Part shown: in pieces, positions 1-9,744 of the stretch
How positions within the stretch are numbered: the stretch's first letter is position 1
Layout: every line of letters starts with the position of its first letter
Assembly (NCBI GenBank): GCA_934045905.1
Contig: OW203762.1
Span: 50,431,411-50,495,410 of the forward strand
From: Leuctra nigra
Lineage: Eukaryota > Arthropoda > Insecta > Plecoptera > Leuctridae
Direction: 5' to 3'
DNA: 64,000 bases
Program-made: the position numbers and the translations under genes
The notes under the pieces: model-generated
The model's input: the letters and a program-made list of their open reading frames with translations, nothing else
Databases searched by the model: none
What the model was told of the DNA's origin: nothing

Positions 1-3000
1 AGTACAATGCCCAGTGATAAGAAGAGGTCAGTAACAAGGCACTGCGCTGACATATTTTTAGTAGTTTTTGAGGGAGGCAAAAAAGTAGTCGTGAAAAGAG
101 CATACTCTCCAACCGAGCTACCAATTGAGCTTGCCGAACCAGCCGATCTAAGCCTGCAGATTGCTGCAGCCCCTGAATGTCGCTAACTGCCAGACCAACA
201 AGAAGATTAGTCAGTATTACGGTCACGAGGAGGACAAATGCCAGGAATATAAGATGTGATGTGTATGGGTAGAGGATTTGAGTTTGACCATCATCTCCAT
301 AGAAAATATCTTCAAATTCCAACTCTCCTGACATCATAATTACAGTTTTCATTAACGCTAGAGTCGTGGTTTGAAATGATTTATAATTTGGAAACAACAC
401 ACCGAAACTGAGGCCAAATGCAATTAGAAGACAGCTGTAGGCAAGAAGGAACTTTGAGAAGTTGACGGCAACTGTGGTGAACATCTGAACGTAAAGGCCG
501 AACGTTGGGAATCTGCCAACGAGCATCATGAGCTCCAGCCAAGCGAGGAAGATGCCAATAGCTGCCACGTGATGTTGCCACTTGAGCACATCACATGTGA
601 CCGTGTTGAAGAAACCTTTGGGATGGAAGAGGCAGAGGAACGTGCAAATAATGATCAGCCATTGCAGCCAGTTCTCCCAGTAGTGAATGTATCCCGTCCA
701 TCCATGGCACATTTGAAATACTTCCTTCACTAGTAATATAATGTTGACTATGAGTAGCAGGATTCCAGCAATGTTTGTCACCCATGGGATTGTCGGCTTG
801 TTGAAATCACTTGATGACATGGTCGAGTTTGCCTCAGATTCTGTGCCTAACGTTGAGTTACACATTTTGAAGAACAGTCCCATAATATAAGTAGAGAATA
901 ATAAGACGAATATTGTATGAAACACAAGACTAAAGATAAAGAACTTTCTGATGCGACGCCATTTTAGGAACAGAAACGTCTCGCAAAGCGGATGTTTCAA
1001 AATGTGACGTTGGCCCACTTCAATGAATGTCAGAAGTAGTTCGCTTTCCCCTCGCTCCACACTCGGCACCAAGATACGGAAGTCAAGCTTGAGTTCGCAG
1101 TCCACATCGCCAATCTCATGATCGTGCAACTTGACGGCAGCGTCGAGGTTTGCAATGAACCTTGGAAGAACGTCCGGCGTCCGGCGAACAATGAATGATA
1201 ACGCCGAAGCACCGCCCTTTGTCTTCACAGTCACATCTCCGCCATATGTCAGGAGTAAATACACACAGCTGGAGAACTCGTTGAGTGCCGCGATGTGCAG
1301 AGGCGTGTAACCGAACTTGTCAGCCTTGTTGACATGAGCACCCGCGTCTAACAGCAGCTTGACACACTCGCACGAACGACTCACTTTCACAATGGAGCCA
1401 TGTAGTGGTGTGCGGCCATCTTGGTCTTCACTATTGGGGTCTCCGCCTCTCTTCAGCAGGAGCTCTAGAGTTTCTGCAGACTGCGAGAGAGCGGCTAGAT
1501 GTAGCGGAGTCTGCAGTCGGTTGTTGGGAACATTGGCTTCGGCTGCTGCGTCTAGAAGCAAGCGAGCGCACTCTGCGTTGCCGTCTTCTGCTGCCAGGTG
1601 AAGAGGCGTGACTTTACCCGAACCGAACTGCACTCGTACTCCGGCCCCGTACTCTAGCAGCAGCTTGATGCACGCTGCCGAGCCTTGAGCTGCAGCCACG
1701 TGGAGTGGAGTCTCGGTGAACACCTGCAATCACTTCGTTGTCAAGATCCTGACATTGCATCGTACAAACATGACCAGGCGTCACATGGGTTCAGTTCTAT
1801 AAGAAACACATCAATGTGCAGACACTTGTGCTACCCAGATGCTTCCTCTAGCAGATTTTGAATCTTGGAGAAGATTGGTTTACAGATGCTGAGAGAGACA
1901 ATTCAAGTATTAAAGATCAATTCTAGCAGACAGTGAGAGAAGAGTTAACACTGATGTGAAATTGGATACTTCTTCGAATGCTGATGAACTTTGTGTCATC
2001 TTGCAATGCCAGAGAGCTACGCTGACAGAAGAGAGATTGATGTTTTACTCTACTGAGCAAAGGATAATATCACAAGGTCATACTTGCGGTGTGTTGGGAC
2101 AAGCTCCGTGGGCCAGCAGCTCTGCCACACAGTCCACTGCCTCGCTGCGCACCGCGTAATGCAGCGCACTGTGCCCCGTGAGTCCCGCGTTGACTTCAGC
2201 GCCGGCTGCCAGCAGCTGACGCACGCAGGCGACGCTTCCGGCGCTGGCTGCGCAGTGCAGTGGTGTGGCGTGATGTTGCGCATCCCAGGCGTGTGCTCGC
2301 GCGCCGTGCATCAGAAGCAGCCGAGAGGTACACTCTCTTCCAGCGCAGCATGCCAAGTGCAGCGGAGTTCTGTGAAGCAACGCATTCTCAGTGGAAAAGG
2401 GATTTATCAAGTATGTGAATTTGAATACCAATTTTTATCTTTAATTTTTCAATTAGTTCAAAGTACAATGCTATGACAGTCGTCTGAAATCTGGATACCC
2501 ACCTACCCGCCGCGTCACTGATTTGTGTGGAACCGTTGTGTCGGTTCAGGATTGTCTCGAGTAGCGAAGCCTTGTCCAGCCAAGCTGCCATGAGCAGGCC
2601 GGTCGTTGCACCATTCTTGTGTCGAACCACAGCTTCCGAGTCTCCGGCCTCCAGAAGTGTGGCGATGTCTTCACCTCCTGACAGCCCTCGGAGCGAGGCG
2701 GAAAGCTCTTCGTGGCTCCAGATGGCCTGTCAGCGACACTTGACACTTGTTAGCAGTCCCATGGAGCACCGTTTATGTACAACTAAATTACATGGATAGA
2801 GCTCTTACACCTTCAAAATTATACTTGATTGTTCTGCTGAATCACTGCAAATATGGACTTATTCTAGTAATTGACTAATTGCTTTTTCTTTAGCAAAATT
2901 TAGTAATTATTTGGTGCAAAGATAAAATATTTGTACTACTCATTCTTTCTGTGAAAATTGATGTGTTGATTAAAGGTATCAACCTCATTCAAATGAAACA

Positions 3001-3670
3001 TTGTGTAAATGTGTTGAGTGAGTTAATGCTACATACTTGTCTGTCGTTACGTTTTCCATGGACGTAGGGACAGTCCTCGACTTCTGGGCACCTGGTAGAG
3101 CAAGTGGTCACTCCTTCCTCGCTGGAAATGCTGCCTTCCTCGACAGCAATGTCGAGGTCTTCTTCGTCCACCCACCGGATGCGCATATCCTGATATCAAA
3201 ATCAAACAATTATCTCAGCATCACTTCTCTTATGAACTTTATACAGAGCGGGCTCCTCTACACTTCTGTATGGTCACACACATTTTCAAACAGAGGCGTA
3301 AATTATGTGCATGTCACAAAAACTTTTCGACTTTTGTTACCTACTAAAAGTATATTTTTAATTTAGTAAGAAACTTTACATTCACCTTTAAATTAGGTTG
3401 TTATATTATGTAAACTGAACTCTGGATTATTTTGAACCAACTTGTTGTTGGACGGAATACCTGTAGGATGTTGTCGCGGCCGTCACGCCTCGCGAACAAC
3501 CCGAGATCGGACCGAGAGAGTCTCATCTGTGATTGGCTGCTCCGTCGGCGGGTCATCTTCGGATGTTCCTTGAGTCTCATGTCGCTGGTGTGGTGGGTCT
3601 GCAACAAGTTGCCAGCTTGAAATCTCGTGTCAGCCGGATGTGCAATGCATGATGGAGTGCCTTGCATCAT
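1..3670 (-). CDS. TRPA-subfamily cation channel (pyrexia/waterwitch-like), 3' end beyond window
   Basis: Five coding exons on the minus strand join in frame: 3461-3670, 3037-3189, 2503-2726, 2084-2369 and 1-1723, giving about 865 residues before the window edge. Each junction has GT/AG ends and matching phase (0, 0, 2, 0). The exon 3/4 junction yields the ankyrin consensus DAAGRTPLHLA. An N-terminal acidic segment of about 150 residues is followed by seven or so ankyrin repeats (about 190-470, several TPLHLAA motifs). Six hydrophobic segments follow at about 552-576, 606-624, 646-658, 678-693, 710-736 and 780-803. A pore stretch with MMSGELEFEDIFY lies before S6. TRPA channels are plasma-membrane non-selective cation channels used in heat or noxious-stimulus sensing. 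The IFLAWLELMMLVGRFPTFG segment resembles pyrexia/waterwitch rather than TRPA1, and the ankyrin domain is shorter than in TRPA1. The start is the first of two adjacent ATGs. An acceptor-like site lies about 9 nt upstream, so a non-coding 5' exon is likely. The subfamily name is inference; the TRPA assignment is strong. Confidence 0.86.
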
Positions 3671-3857
3671 GTGTAGCCTGTGAAGGAGTCATGTGTGTGT
3701 GACATTCCTGCATTACAATCAAGCTACTGGCACTGATTAATTAGCCACATCCTACTTGATAAGTGTGATTTTGAAGCTGGCTGCAAGAGAACAGCTGCCA
3801 ACTGTTGCTGATATTTTCGTGGACATGAACTTGTGAATAAGGAAATTCTGGATGTGT
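3671..3857. other. 5' flank of the TRPA-like coding exons
   Basis: AT-rich sequence between the first coding exon and the first hAT-type insertion. It carries a minus-strand acceptor-like site just upstream of the start codon; otherwise I see nothing. Confidence 0.4.
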
Positions 3858-3865
3858 GGATTAAT

Positions 3866-4487
3866 CAGGGCCGTAACAAGGGGTGTGCGGGCAGTGCGGC
3901 AGCACAAGGCGCCGCCAACAAGAGGGCGCCAGGAAGCCAAATTTTTATGTAATTACTTTTTTGCACCCAAAATTAATTTTTGCGTATAAAAACACAAAAA
4001 ACGCCCTGCGGGGCATGCTTGATGTCGGTGATGATTTAGTCATACCCAAGAGCACCCCCCCCCCCCCCTTCACAAATTAATGTGCCCTTTAAAGAATTTT
4101 GAAATAAAGTTTTGAAATAAAAATTATTCTGCTGAAAAAAATTTCAGTGAAATTGAACTTCAGAATGATTAAAAACCATTAAAATCATATCAAAAAAAAA
4201 ATCAACATTTTCCGTTTCAGAGTCCTGGACCCGCATATGGTTAGGAGGTCCTCCCCCCCCCCAGGCCCCTCATTGCTGTCATTGTCAAGGGCTGTGGAAA
4301 TGTTTGACCATTGTTTTGCATAATTATTTGTTTCGTGCACAACCAAAGTTTTGGTTTGTCATAGTCTAAAATCATCACTTGTTGGGTATAGCGTTTTCTT
4401 GGGAGGTGGGGTTGGGGGGGGGGGGGGGGAGGGGGGCTCAAAAATTTAGATTTGCACCGGGCGCCGAAATCCCTAGTTACGACACTG
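3866..4487. mobile_element. Non-autonomous hAT-type element, 622 bp
   Basis: Both ends are defined by a perfect 8-bp direct duplication, ggattaat, at 3858-3865 and 4488-4495, the target length typical of hAT transposons. The imperfect terminal inverted repeats start CAGGGCCGTAACAAGGG on the left and CAGTGTCGTAACTAGGG (read inward) on the right. There is no transposase ORF. The interior has long C and G homopolymer runs (4056-4069, 4251-4261, 4413-4438) and one A-run plus GCCCTGCGGGGC motif at 4003-4014, which recurs in two other elements here. It lies upstream of the TRPA-like coding exons. Confidence 0.85.
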
Positions 4488-4851
4488 GGATTAATTACAC
4501 CCCAGAAACTGGATGGTGCTAGAAAAAGCACTCTGTTACTTCAAAAGTTCTAAAGATATCAGCTGAAAAATTAGTTTTTTTATTAAAATATAGTACTACT
4601 CCTGATTTCGTACACATTTAAAAACATTTAAATTAATATTACGATAGTTATGGTATCTTGAAGTATCGTGATTTTTTAGAATAGAGAATAGGGAATTCCC
4701 CTCTAATTTTATTAAGGTAAATTCGAAAATAACAGCACAAATAATAATCACAAACACTCTCATCACTTGAGAAATAGAACATTTTAATTCATAAAAATCA
4801 ATTTCAAATGTCATGGGACATTTTGGCGGGAAAAACGGCATGTAATGAGAA

Positions 4852-5246
4852 CCATTAAAAAACACTTCGTGTAAAAATAACAGCCAAGTCTCTTCAACTA
4901 AAAAAAAATATGAAATCTAAAAATTCTGCACTGAAAAGTAGTGATATCAAAAAATGAGCCAAGTCAAAACTTTATTTGAAAATCAAAAAATACTTGGCGC
5001 ATCGTGTATATAAAAAGCTTGGAAGTATAGGCCAATTATAAAATATACATTAAATATCCATATACATAGTACACCTATAATGCCCTAAAAAAACGATGCG
5101 CCAAGTATTTTTTGATTTTCAAATAAAGTTTTGACTTGGCTCATTTTTTGATATCACTACTTTTCAGTGCAGAATTTTTAGATTTCATATTTTTTTTTAG
5201 TTGAAGAGACTTGGCTGTTATTTTTACACGAAGTGTTTTTTAATGG
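4852..5246. repeat. Perfect 153-bp inverted repeat with 89-bp loop
   Basis: Positions 4852-5004 and 5094-5246 are exact reverse complements over 153 bases, as far as I can compare by eye. The loop 5005-5093 is AT-rich with no coding. There is no obvious target duplication outside the arms. This is a fold-back MITE-like structure or a local inverted duplication; exact identity implies recent origin or gene conversion. An assembly artefact is possible. Confidence 0.85.
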
Positions 5247-5279
5247 GATATCACTACTTTTTTTAGTTTATTCTTACAA

Positions 5280-6340
5280 CTTGTGACAATCGAATGAACA
5301 ATTACTATATCCTTAAAAAAATCACCCTTTACAATTTGGTTATTTTCATGAAGAATAGCAAAGGTTTCATTCCAATCGGTCAACCAAGTTCCGAGATATG
5401 GCAACATATCCGTTGTCAAAATGGCTGCTGAACTTTCTGCACTGCCACATAGAATTTATAACTATAAATGATGTGTATCATTTTAAGCTTTCTGAATATG
5501 TATTTATTGTATAGGAGGGGATTATAATAATTTATAAATTTGAATGACGTCATTTCCGGTCTCATAAATAGGAACATTCTAGTTTGACTGTTCCTATTCC
5601 ATAGAGATGGCCTTCCGAATCGTTTCGCGCTAGTTTCATACCGATCTGTCTGTCAACCAGTTTTCGAGATATGGCGTTTCTTCCGGTTTCAAAATGGCTG
5701 CTGAAATCACTGACTCCTTGAATTATAATTTAAACATGATTACATTTTATTATAAGCTGTCTGAAATAGTATATTTATTGCATCAACATGTAAATTTGTG
5801 AGATTCTTAAAAAGTGTGACGTCATTTCCAGTTTTGGTATGGAAAACTGCAAATATTATTGTTGATAATACATAAAGTTGACCGTCTAAATTGTTTAGCG
5901 CTGGTTTCGTTCAAATCTATTTAGCCGTTATTGATATATGATGTCACTTCCGGTTTCAAAATGGCGGCTTCCGGTTGGTTTTATAACAAGTCAAATGAGA
6001 TATCAAAAGTACATACGTTACATAAATATCAAAATAATCGGATCAAATTTGTTGCCGAAATGCCAATCGATGTATTTTAAATTTCATGACGTCATTTCCG
6101 GTTTCGTTAACATAAATTTTAGTCTGTTGCTATTTATAATCCATATAGTTGACCGTCCGAATCGTTTGGCGCTATTTTCGTTCCAATCAGCTCAGCCGTT
6201 GTCGAGATATGATGTCACTTCCGGTTTCAAAATGGCGGCACAAAAAAAGTCAAGGGGGGGAGGGCAAATCAGACGCCAAAAGTGCACACGTGGTAAAAAT
6301 GTGAGATCAATCGGTTCAGCCGTTTGGGCTGTGGCCTGTT
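5280..6340. repeat. Four-unit tandem repeat, about 270 bp period
   Basis: Landmark CAAAATGGC occurs at 5417, 5690, 5957 and 6228, with spacings of 273, 267 and 271. Units share an order: TGACGTCA followed by TTTCCGGT, then a block like GACCGTCCGAATCGTTT, then CGAGATATG, CTTCCGGTTTC and AAAATGGCGGC. Units are diverged. A 152-codon reading frame across 5938-6396 runs through repeat units and has no recognisable domain; I do not call it a gene. Confidence 0.75.
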
Positions 6341-7254
6341 TACCGGATTTGAATTCCAGGAGACTACTACTACTGAGATTATTATTATTATTATGAAAAC
6401 CGCCCTAAAACACTGTTTTCACGGCCCTCTAGCGTGCAAAGGGCGTAACCTATTGTTCCCAAATTTGGTATATGTTGTAGGGTGGGCCATAGCTCGAAAT
6501 TAAGATATATCGCAACAATGTGAGATTCCCCAATTTTAAGATCCAGTAGGCCGAAAATGCCACTTTGATGCCTACAGTAAAAGTGGGTTTGCTCCAGCCT
6601 TTATATGAGAGTGTGCGCGCGCCGTACGACTTGGCTGGCGTGGAGCGACCGCTCCACTAGATCTGGGTTGTGAAGTGTATTTTCTAAGTCCACAACAATG
6701 TGTTAGTGTTACCATGGTGATATGCTTTGTTGCCATGGCAACATTTATGAGTTATGACGTCAATATCAATTTTCCTGTTTTAAAGTTAGAAGAAAAATAT
6801 GAAACTTTGTAAATCAATTCTGAGAGAACTATTGAACCGACAACAAAATTAATAACATATCTGTATTCAGCAACGTCTCCCCTACCATAATAATACAATA
6901 ATTTGGAAATATAATTTAGAAGAGAATTCCCTATTACGAAAGATAATTCCATAATGTTCCGATTGAAATTATGTGTATTTAAAATCTCATGTTTCTAATT
7001 AACAACAGATCGTGTGTCGTGACTTCATAAACAGAACCACTTTATGTCACTTTTCCTCTTTTTTGCAGAATATTGCAGAATATCTTCTAGGTCTCAAGTG
7101 GTTGTTTACTACCTAGTAGATTTATTAGAGAACTTATTACAATAGGATCATTGAAATATTCACATCAAATTAATTTCGACTGCATCAGCGTTTATAATGC
7201 CGACGAAAACAGGTCGTATAGTTGTTAATTATTATACGCAGTTTGACTTTCTAT
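6341..7254. other. Intergenic DNA, dispersed-repeat-like, no gene seen
   Basis: Contains an (ATT)n tract near 6380-6395, then sequence of interspersed-repeat character (about 6400-6700) followed by AT-rich DNA. No supported coding exon. Confidence 0.4.
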
Positions 7255-7260
7255 TCGAAG

Positions 7261-7524
7261 TCAAATATTCGAATATATTCGAAATTCTTCCAACTGTTCC
7301 CAGGCAGCAAGACGGTCTCTTTGTAAAACTCCACATTCCCCAAAGACAGCTAGGCTGATTCTTCCGGGAAGAAAATGGATCAATGGAATGGATCTTAGTT
7401 TGTTTTCAGTACACTCAGAGATTGTTTGTTTGAGTTTGTTCGTGAATAACATGTTGTCAGTGCGGTTAATAATAGACGAAGAAATGTTTATGTTAGCTTC
7501 AGCTACCCAAGTAACGTGAGTCAA
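7261..7524 (-). other. Orphan ORF of 87 codons, unrecognised
   Basis: An open frame whose codon composition is less AT-biased than its surroundings (it contains LIHFLPGRISLAVFGECGV). It has no signal peptide, membrane segment or domain I recognise, and no splice partners I can assign. It could be a fragment of a decayed element or a chance frame. The minus-strand start and the stop near the repeated ATTCGAATAT motif are the only boundaries visible. Confidence 0.15.
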
Positions 7525-7796
7525 GTAGTTGCAGGCATTCGCTCCCTGCAGTCAAGACCGTGTTCCATATTATCTCACGGATTATCACAAGTCCGTCGGA
7601 TTGCTAATCGTCTAATCGGTCTTTTAATTGTGTGACATAATTCTACATCTTGGATGAACATTTGTTTAAAAAAATATTTTTACACATTTTACTTTATGGT
7701 CAGCTTTTTAGTCCTCCGTTGCATTCAGTCGATTAGCAATCCACTGCCATGGCAACAACAGAATAGCGTTCCTAGAGCCACCACTAATCAACTGAT

Positions 7797-8485
7797 TAAG
7801 GGCCGGTCTTTCAATACTCTGCTAAATACTCAATTAGCTGTTAACAGTTAGTTAGTACAAAACTCTGTCTTTCAATTGGTTGTTGCCATGACAATACAGT
7901 CCTAATCAACCAGTGGTGTAGTCCTAATATTTTTTGGGGTATACGCTACCATGGGCGTCCGCAGGATTTATGCCGGGGGGGGGGGAGGGGGGCCAGGCAG
8001 GGAAAACAATTTTCCTCGGAATAAGGGGGGAGGGGCACCAAGCCCCGCAGGGCGTTTTTTGGTTTTTGGAAACTGAAATCAATTTTGAGACGTTACGAGG
8101 CGTATTTTGTTTTAAAATATTCAATATATTTTATAATTTGACTCTTTGGGGTGGTGGGGAGGGCATGGCACCACCTTGCCCCGCAGGGCTTTTTTTGGTG
8201 TTTTGACACTTTGAAATTAACTTTTTTTTAGTTTTTTGCTTACGAAATTAAACTAGACGTAAAACACCACAAAAATTTTAAGTTTTCCTGACATCTTCAC
8301 TCTTCAGCAAAACTATTTTTTAGGTATACGGCGTATACCCGCGTATACCCCTTCTAAGTTTTTGGGTATACTCTCGAGTGAAAATACTTTTTTTAGGTAT
8401 ACGGCGTATACCCGCGTATACCCTCGACTACACCACTGTAATCAACCGCTTAAAAGTTTGCCGTGTATTGGAAGACTGGCCCTTA
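7797..8485. mobile_element. Short MITE (about 153 bp net) split by a hAT insertion
   Basis: Terminal inverted repeats TAAGGGCCGGTCTTTCAATA (left) and TAAGGGCCAGTCTTCCAATA (right, read inward) bracket 7797-8485. Removing the 528-bp element at 7911-8438 and its duplicated target leaves about 153 bp. Flanks resemble TTAA/TTAG. No coding capacity. Confidence 0.55.
7911..8438. mobile_element. Non-autonomous hAT-type element, 528 bp
   Basis: Perfect 8-bp target duplication taatcaac at 7903-7910 and 8439-8446. Termini are inverted: CAGTGGTGTAGTC on the left and its complement GACTACACCACTG at the right end. A GTATAC-rich block is present twice inside the right end (about 8320-8350 and 8391-8423). 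The motif GCCCCGCAGGGC occurs twice (8042-8053, 8178-8189), as the complement of the motif in the element at 3866. Long G runs lie at 7976-7993. No transposase. Confidence 0.85.
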
Positions 8486-8600
8486 GGCCCCGTCTTTCAA
8501 TACTCTGCTAAAGTCTCAATTAGCTCCAGTTAGTTAGTGGTCATTCTAGGAATGCCATTGGTTGTTGCCGTGGCAATATAGTCCTAATTGACTTTGGCAT

Positions 8601-9169
8601 TAGTCGCGCAATCTCAATGTATATTTATATTGCATCGGAACAGACAAGTAGTTGTTCTAACATCAACTAGTTTTTGTAACATTGATTTAGTATAGCAGTT
8701 ACGAACATTTAGATAGTTTCGTGATGCAAGTATTTCATTTTCGAGACAGAAACATGCTGAAACTGATTTGAACCAACATCTGCAAGAAATCTTGTTGCGC
8801 ACGAGTCTATGATAACACAGATGACTACCTAGGTACATGTAAAATCAAACTAGTAACAACATATAAATCATAAATGATATTAATAAATGCATAATATTTA
8901 TTTTCAATTCTAAGTGAAAATAGATAAGCAAGCAATTTATGTTAATTGGTAGTCGTAGTTGTTGATGGATATCAAATGAATTGGGCTCTCAGATGCCAAA
9001 CAATTCCTATAGATTTACATTTAAATGTTAAACAAAAAGTAAACAATAAAGCAACCCCCTAAAGAACAATCCAGGAATTGCCAAGTAAATCTATTAAACC
9101 TTGATTACTGAAGTGCCTGCAGAAGTGTTGCTTCTGAAGGTCTTGTTATGTCCTGCAAGTTGCTCTCAC
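8601..9169. other. AT-rich intergenic/intronic DNA, no gene seen
   Basis: No supported exon, repeat or RNA gene. Expected N-terminal COQ6 exons are not visible here. Confidence 0.4.
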
Positions 9170-9268
9170 CTGAAGTGTGGGACCTCCTTGCCGACGGCGG
9201 CAATCACTACTCTTCAGTCAGTGGTCCACGAGCAAATGTCCTCCCCGTACAGACTCCGCTATATATAG
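9170..9268 (-). promoter_or_regulatory. Candidate minus-strand TATA promoter and 5' UTR exon
   Basis: On the minus strand a TATATATA box (about 9260-9267) is followed by a GC-richer stretch ending in a good donor, CTTCAG|GTGAGAGC, with the exon end at 9170. No ATG-initiated frame of note lies between. The position would suit a non-coding first exon of the TRPA-like gene, whose first coding exon appears to have an acceptor about 9 nt upstream of its start. The link is inference; the element could equally belong to an unrelated transcript. Confidence 0.3.
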
Positions 9269-9744
9269 ACGCCACCACAACCACAGATGATCCACTTCAC
9301 CATCAAACATGGGAATTTCAGCGCTTTTGGTTTTATATGATAAATCGTTCAGAGTATATCTCGATCTGTTTAAAAGCAATAAATTCATGCTATTTCGGTC
9401 TCGATTTCGGTTCGTGTTTCTTGCGAGTAAATCTGCAGCCTGATTGCAGAATTCTACTTTAACTTCCTCCCATCTTTCGACGCTCGGTTGCTAAAATAGT
9501 AATGACTCCTTACTTTCCACTCACAAGATTTATTTATTTAACCCCTTTATTGATTCTCGAAATAGATATAAACCTGTCTCAGCGTTTCCTGTCAATACCT
9601 TCAAAATAATAAATTTAATAGGTACTATAGTATTTTGAACAATATTAAAATCTGGCAATATGTAATTTGGCGTAATAACCAACATATCGTCGTAAATTCA
9701 ATCACATTTATTCCAAATACTAATTATCCTCGATATGTACTCAG

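Larger units (their letters stand above)
7725..8600. repeat. Cluster of related short repeats in direct and inverted orientation
   Basis: A sequence block beginning GTCTTTCAATACTCTGCTAAA occurs at about 7805 and again at about 8491 in the same orientation. Its continuation, with TTGTTGCCRTGGCAA and TAGTCCTAAT, occurs near 7880-7905 and 8562-8590, and inverted near 7735-7796. A reverse copy of the block start ends near 8485. This is a family of small MITE-like units piled together and split by a later hAT insertion. Confidence 0.65.

Noticed and set aside
2084..2476. Plus-strand frames opposite the TRPA-like exons
   Set aside because: Shadows of GC-rich ankyrin-coding exons on the minus strand.
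5938..6396. 152-codon frame in the 270-bp repeats
   Set aside because: It lies wholly within diverged tandem units and ends in an (ATT) microsatellite; judged chance.
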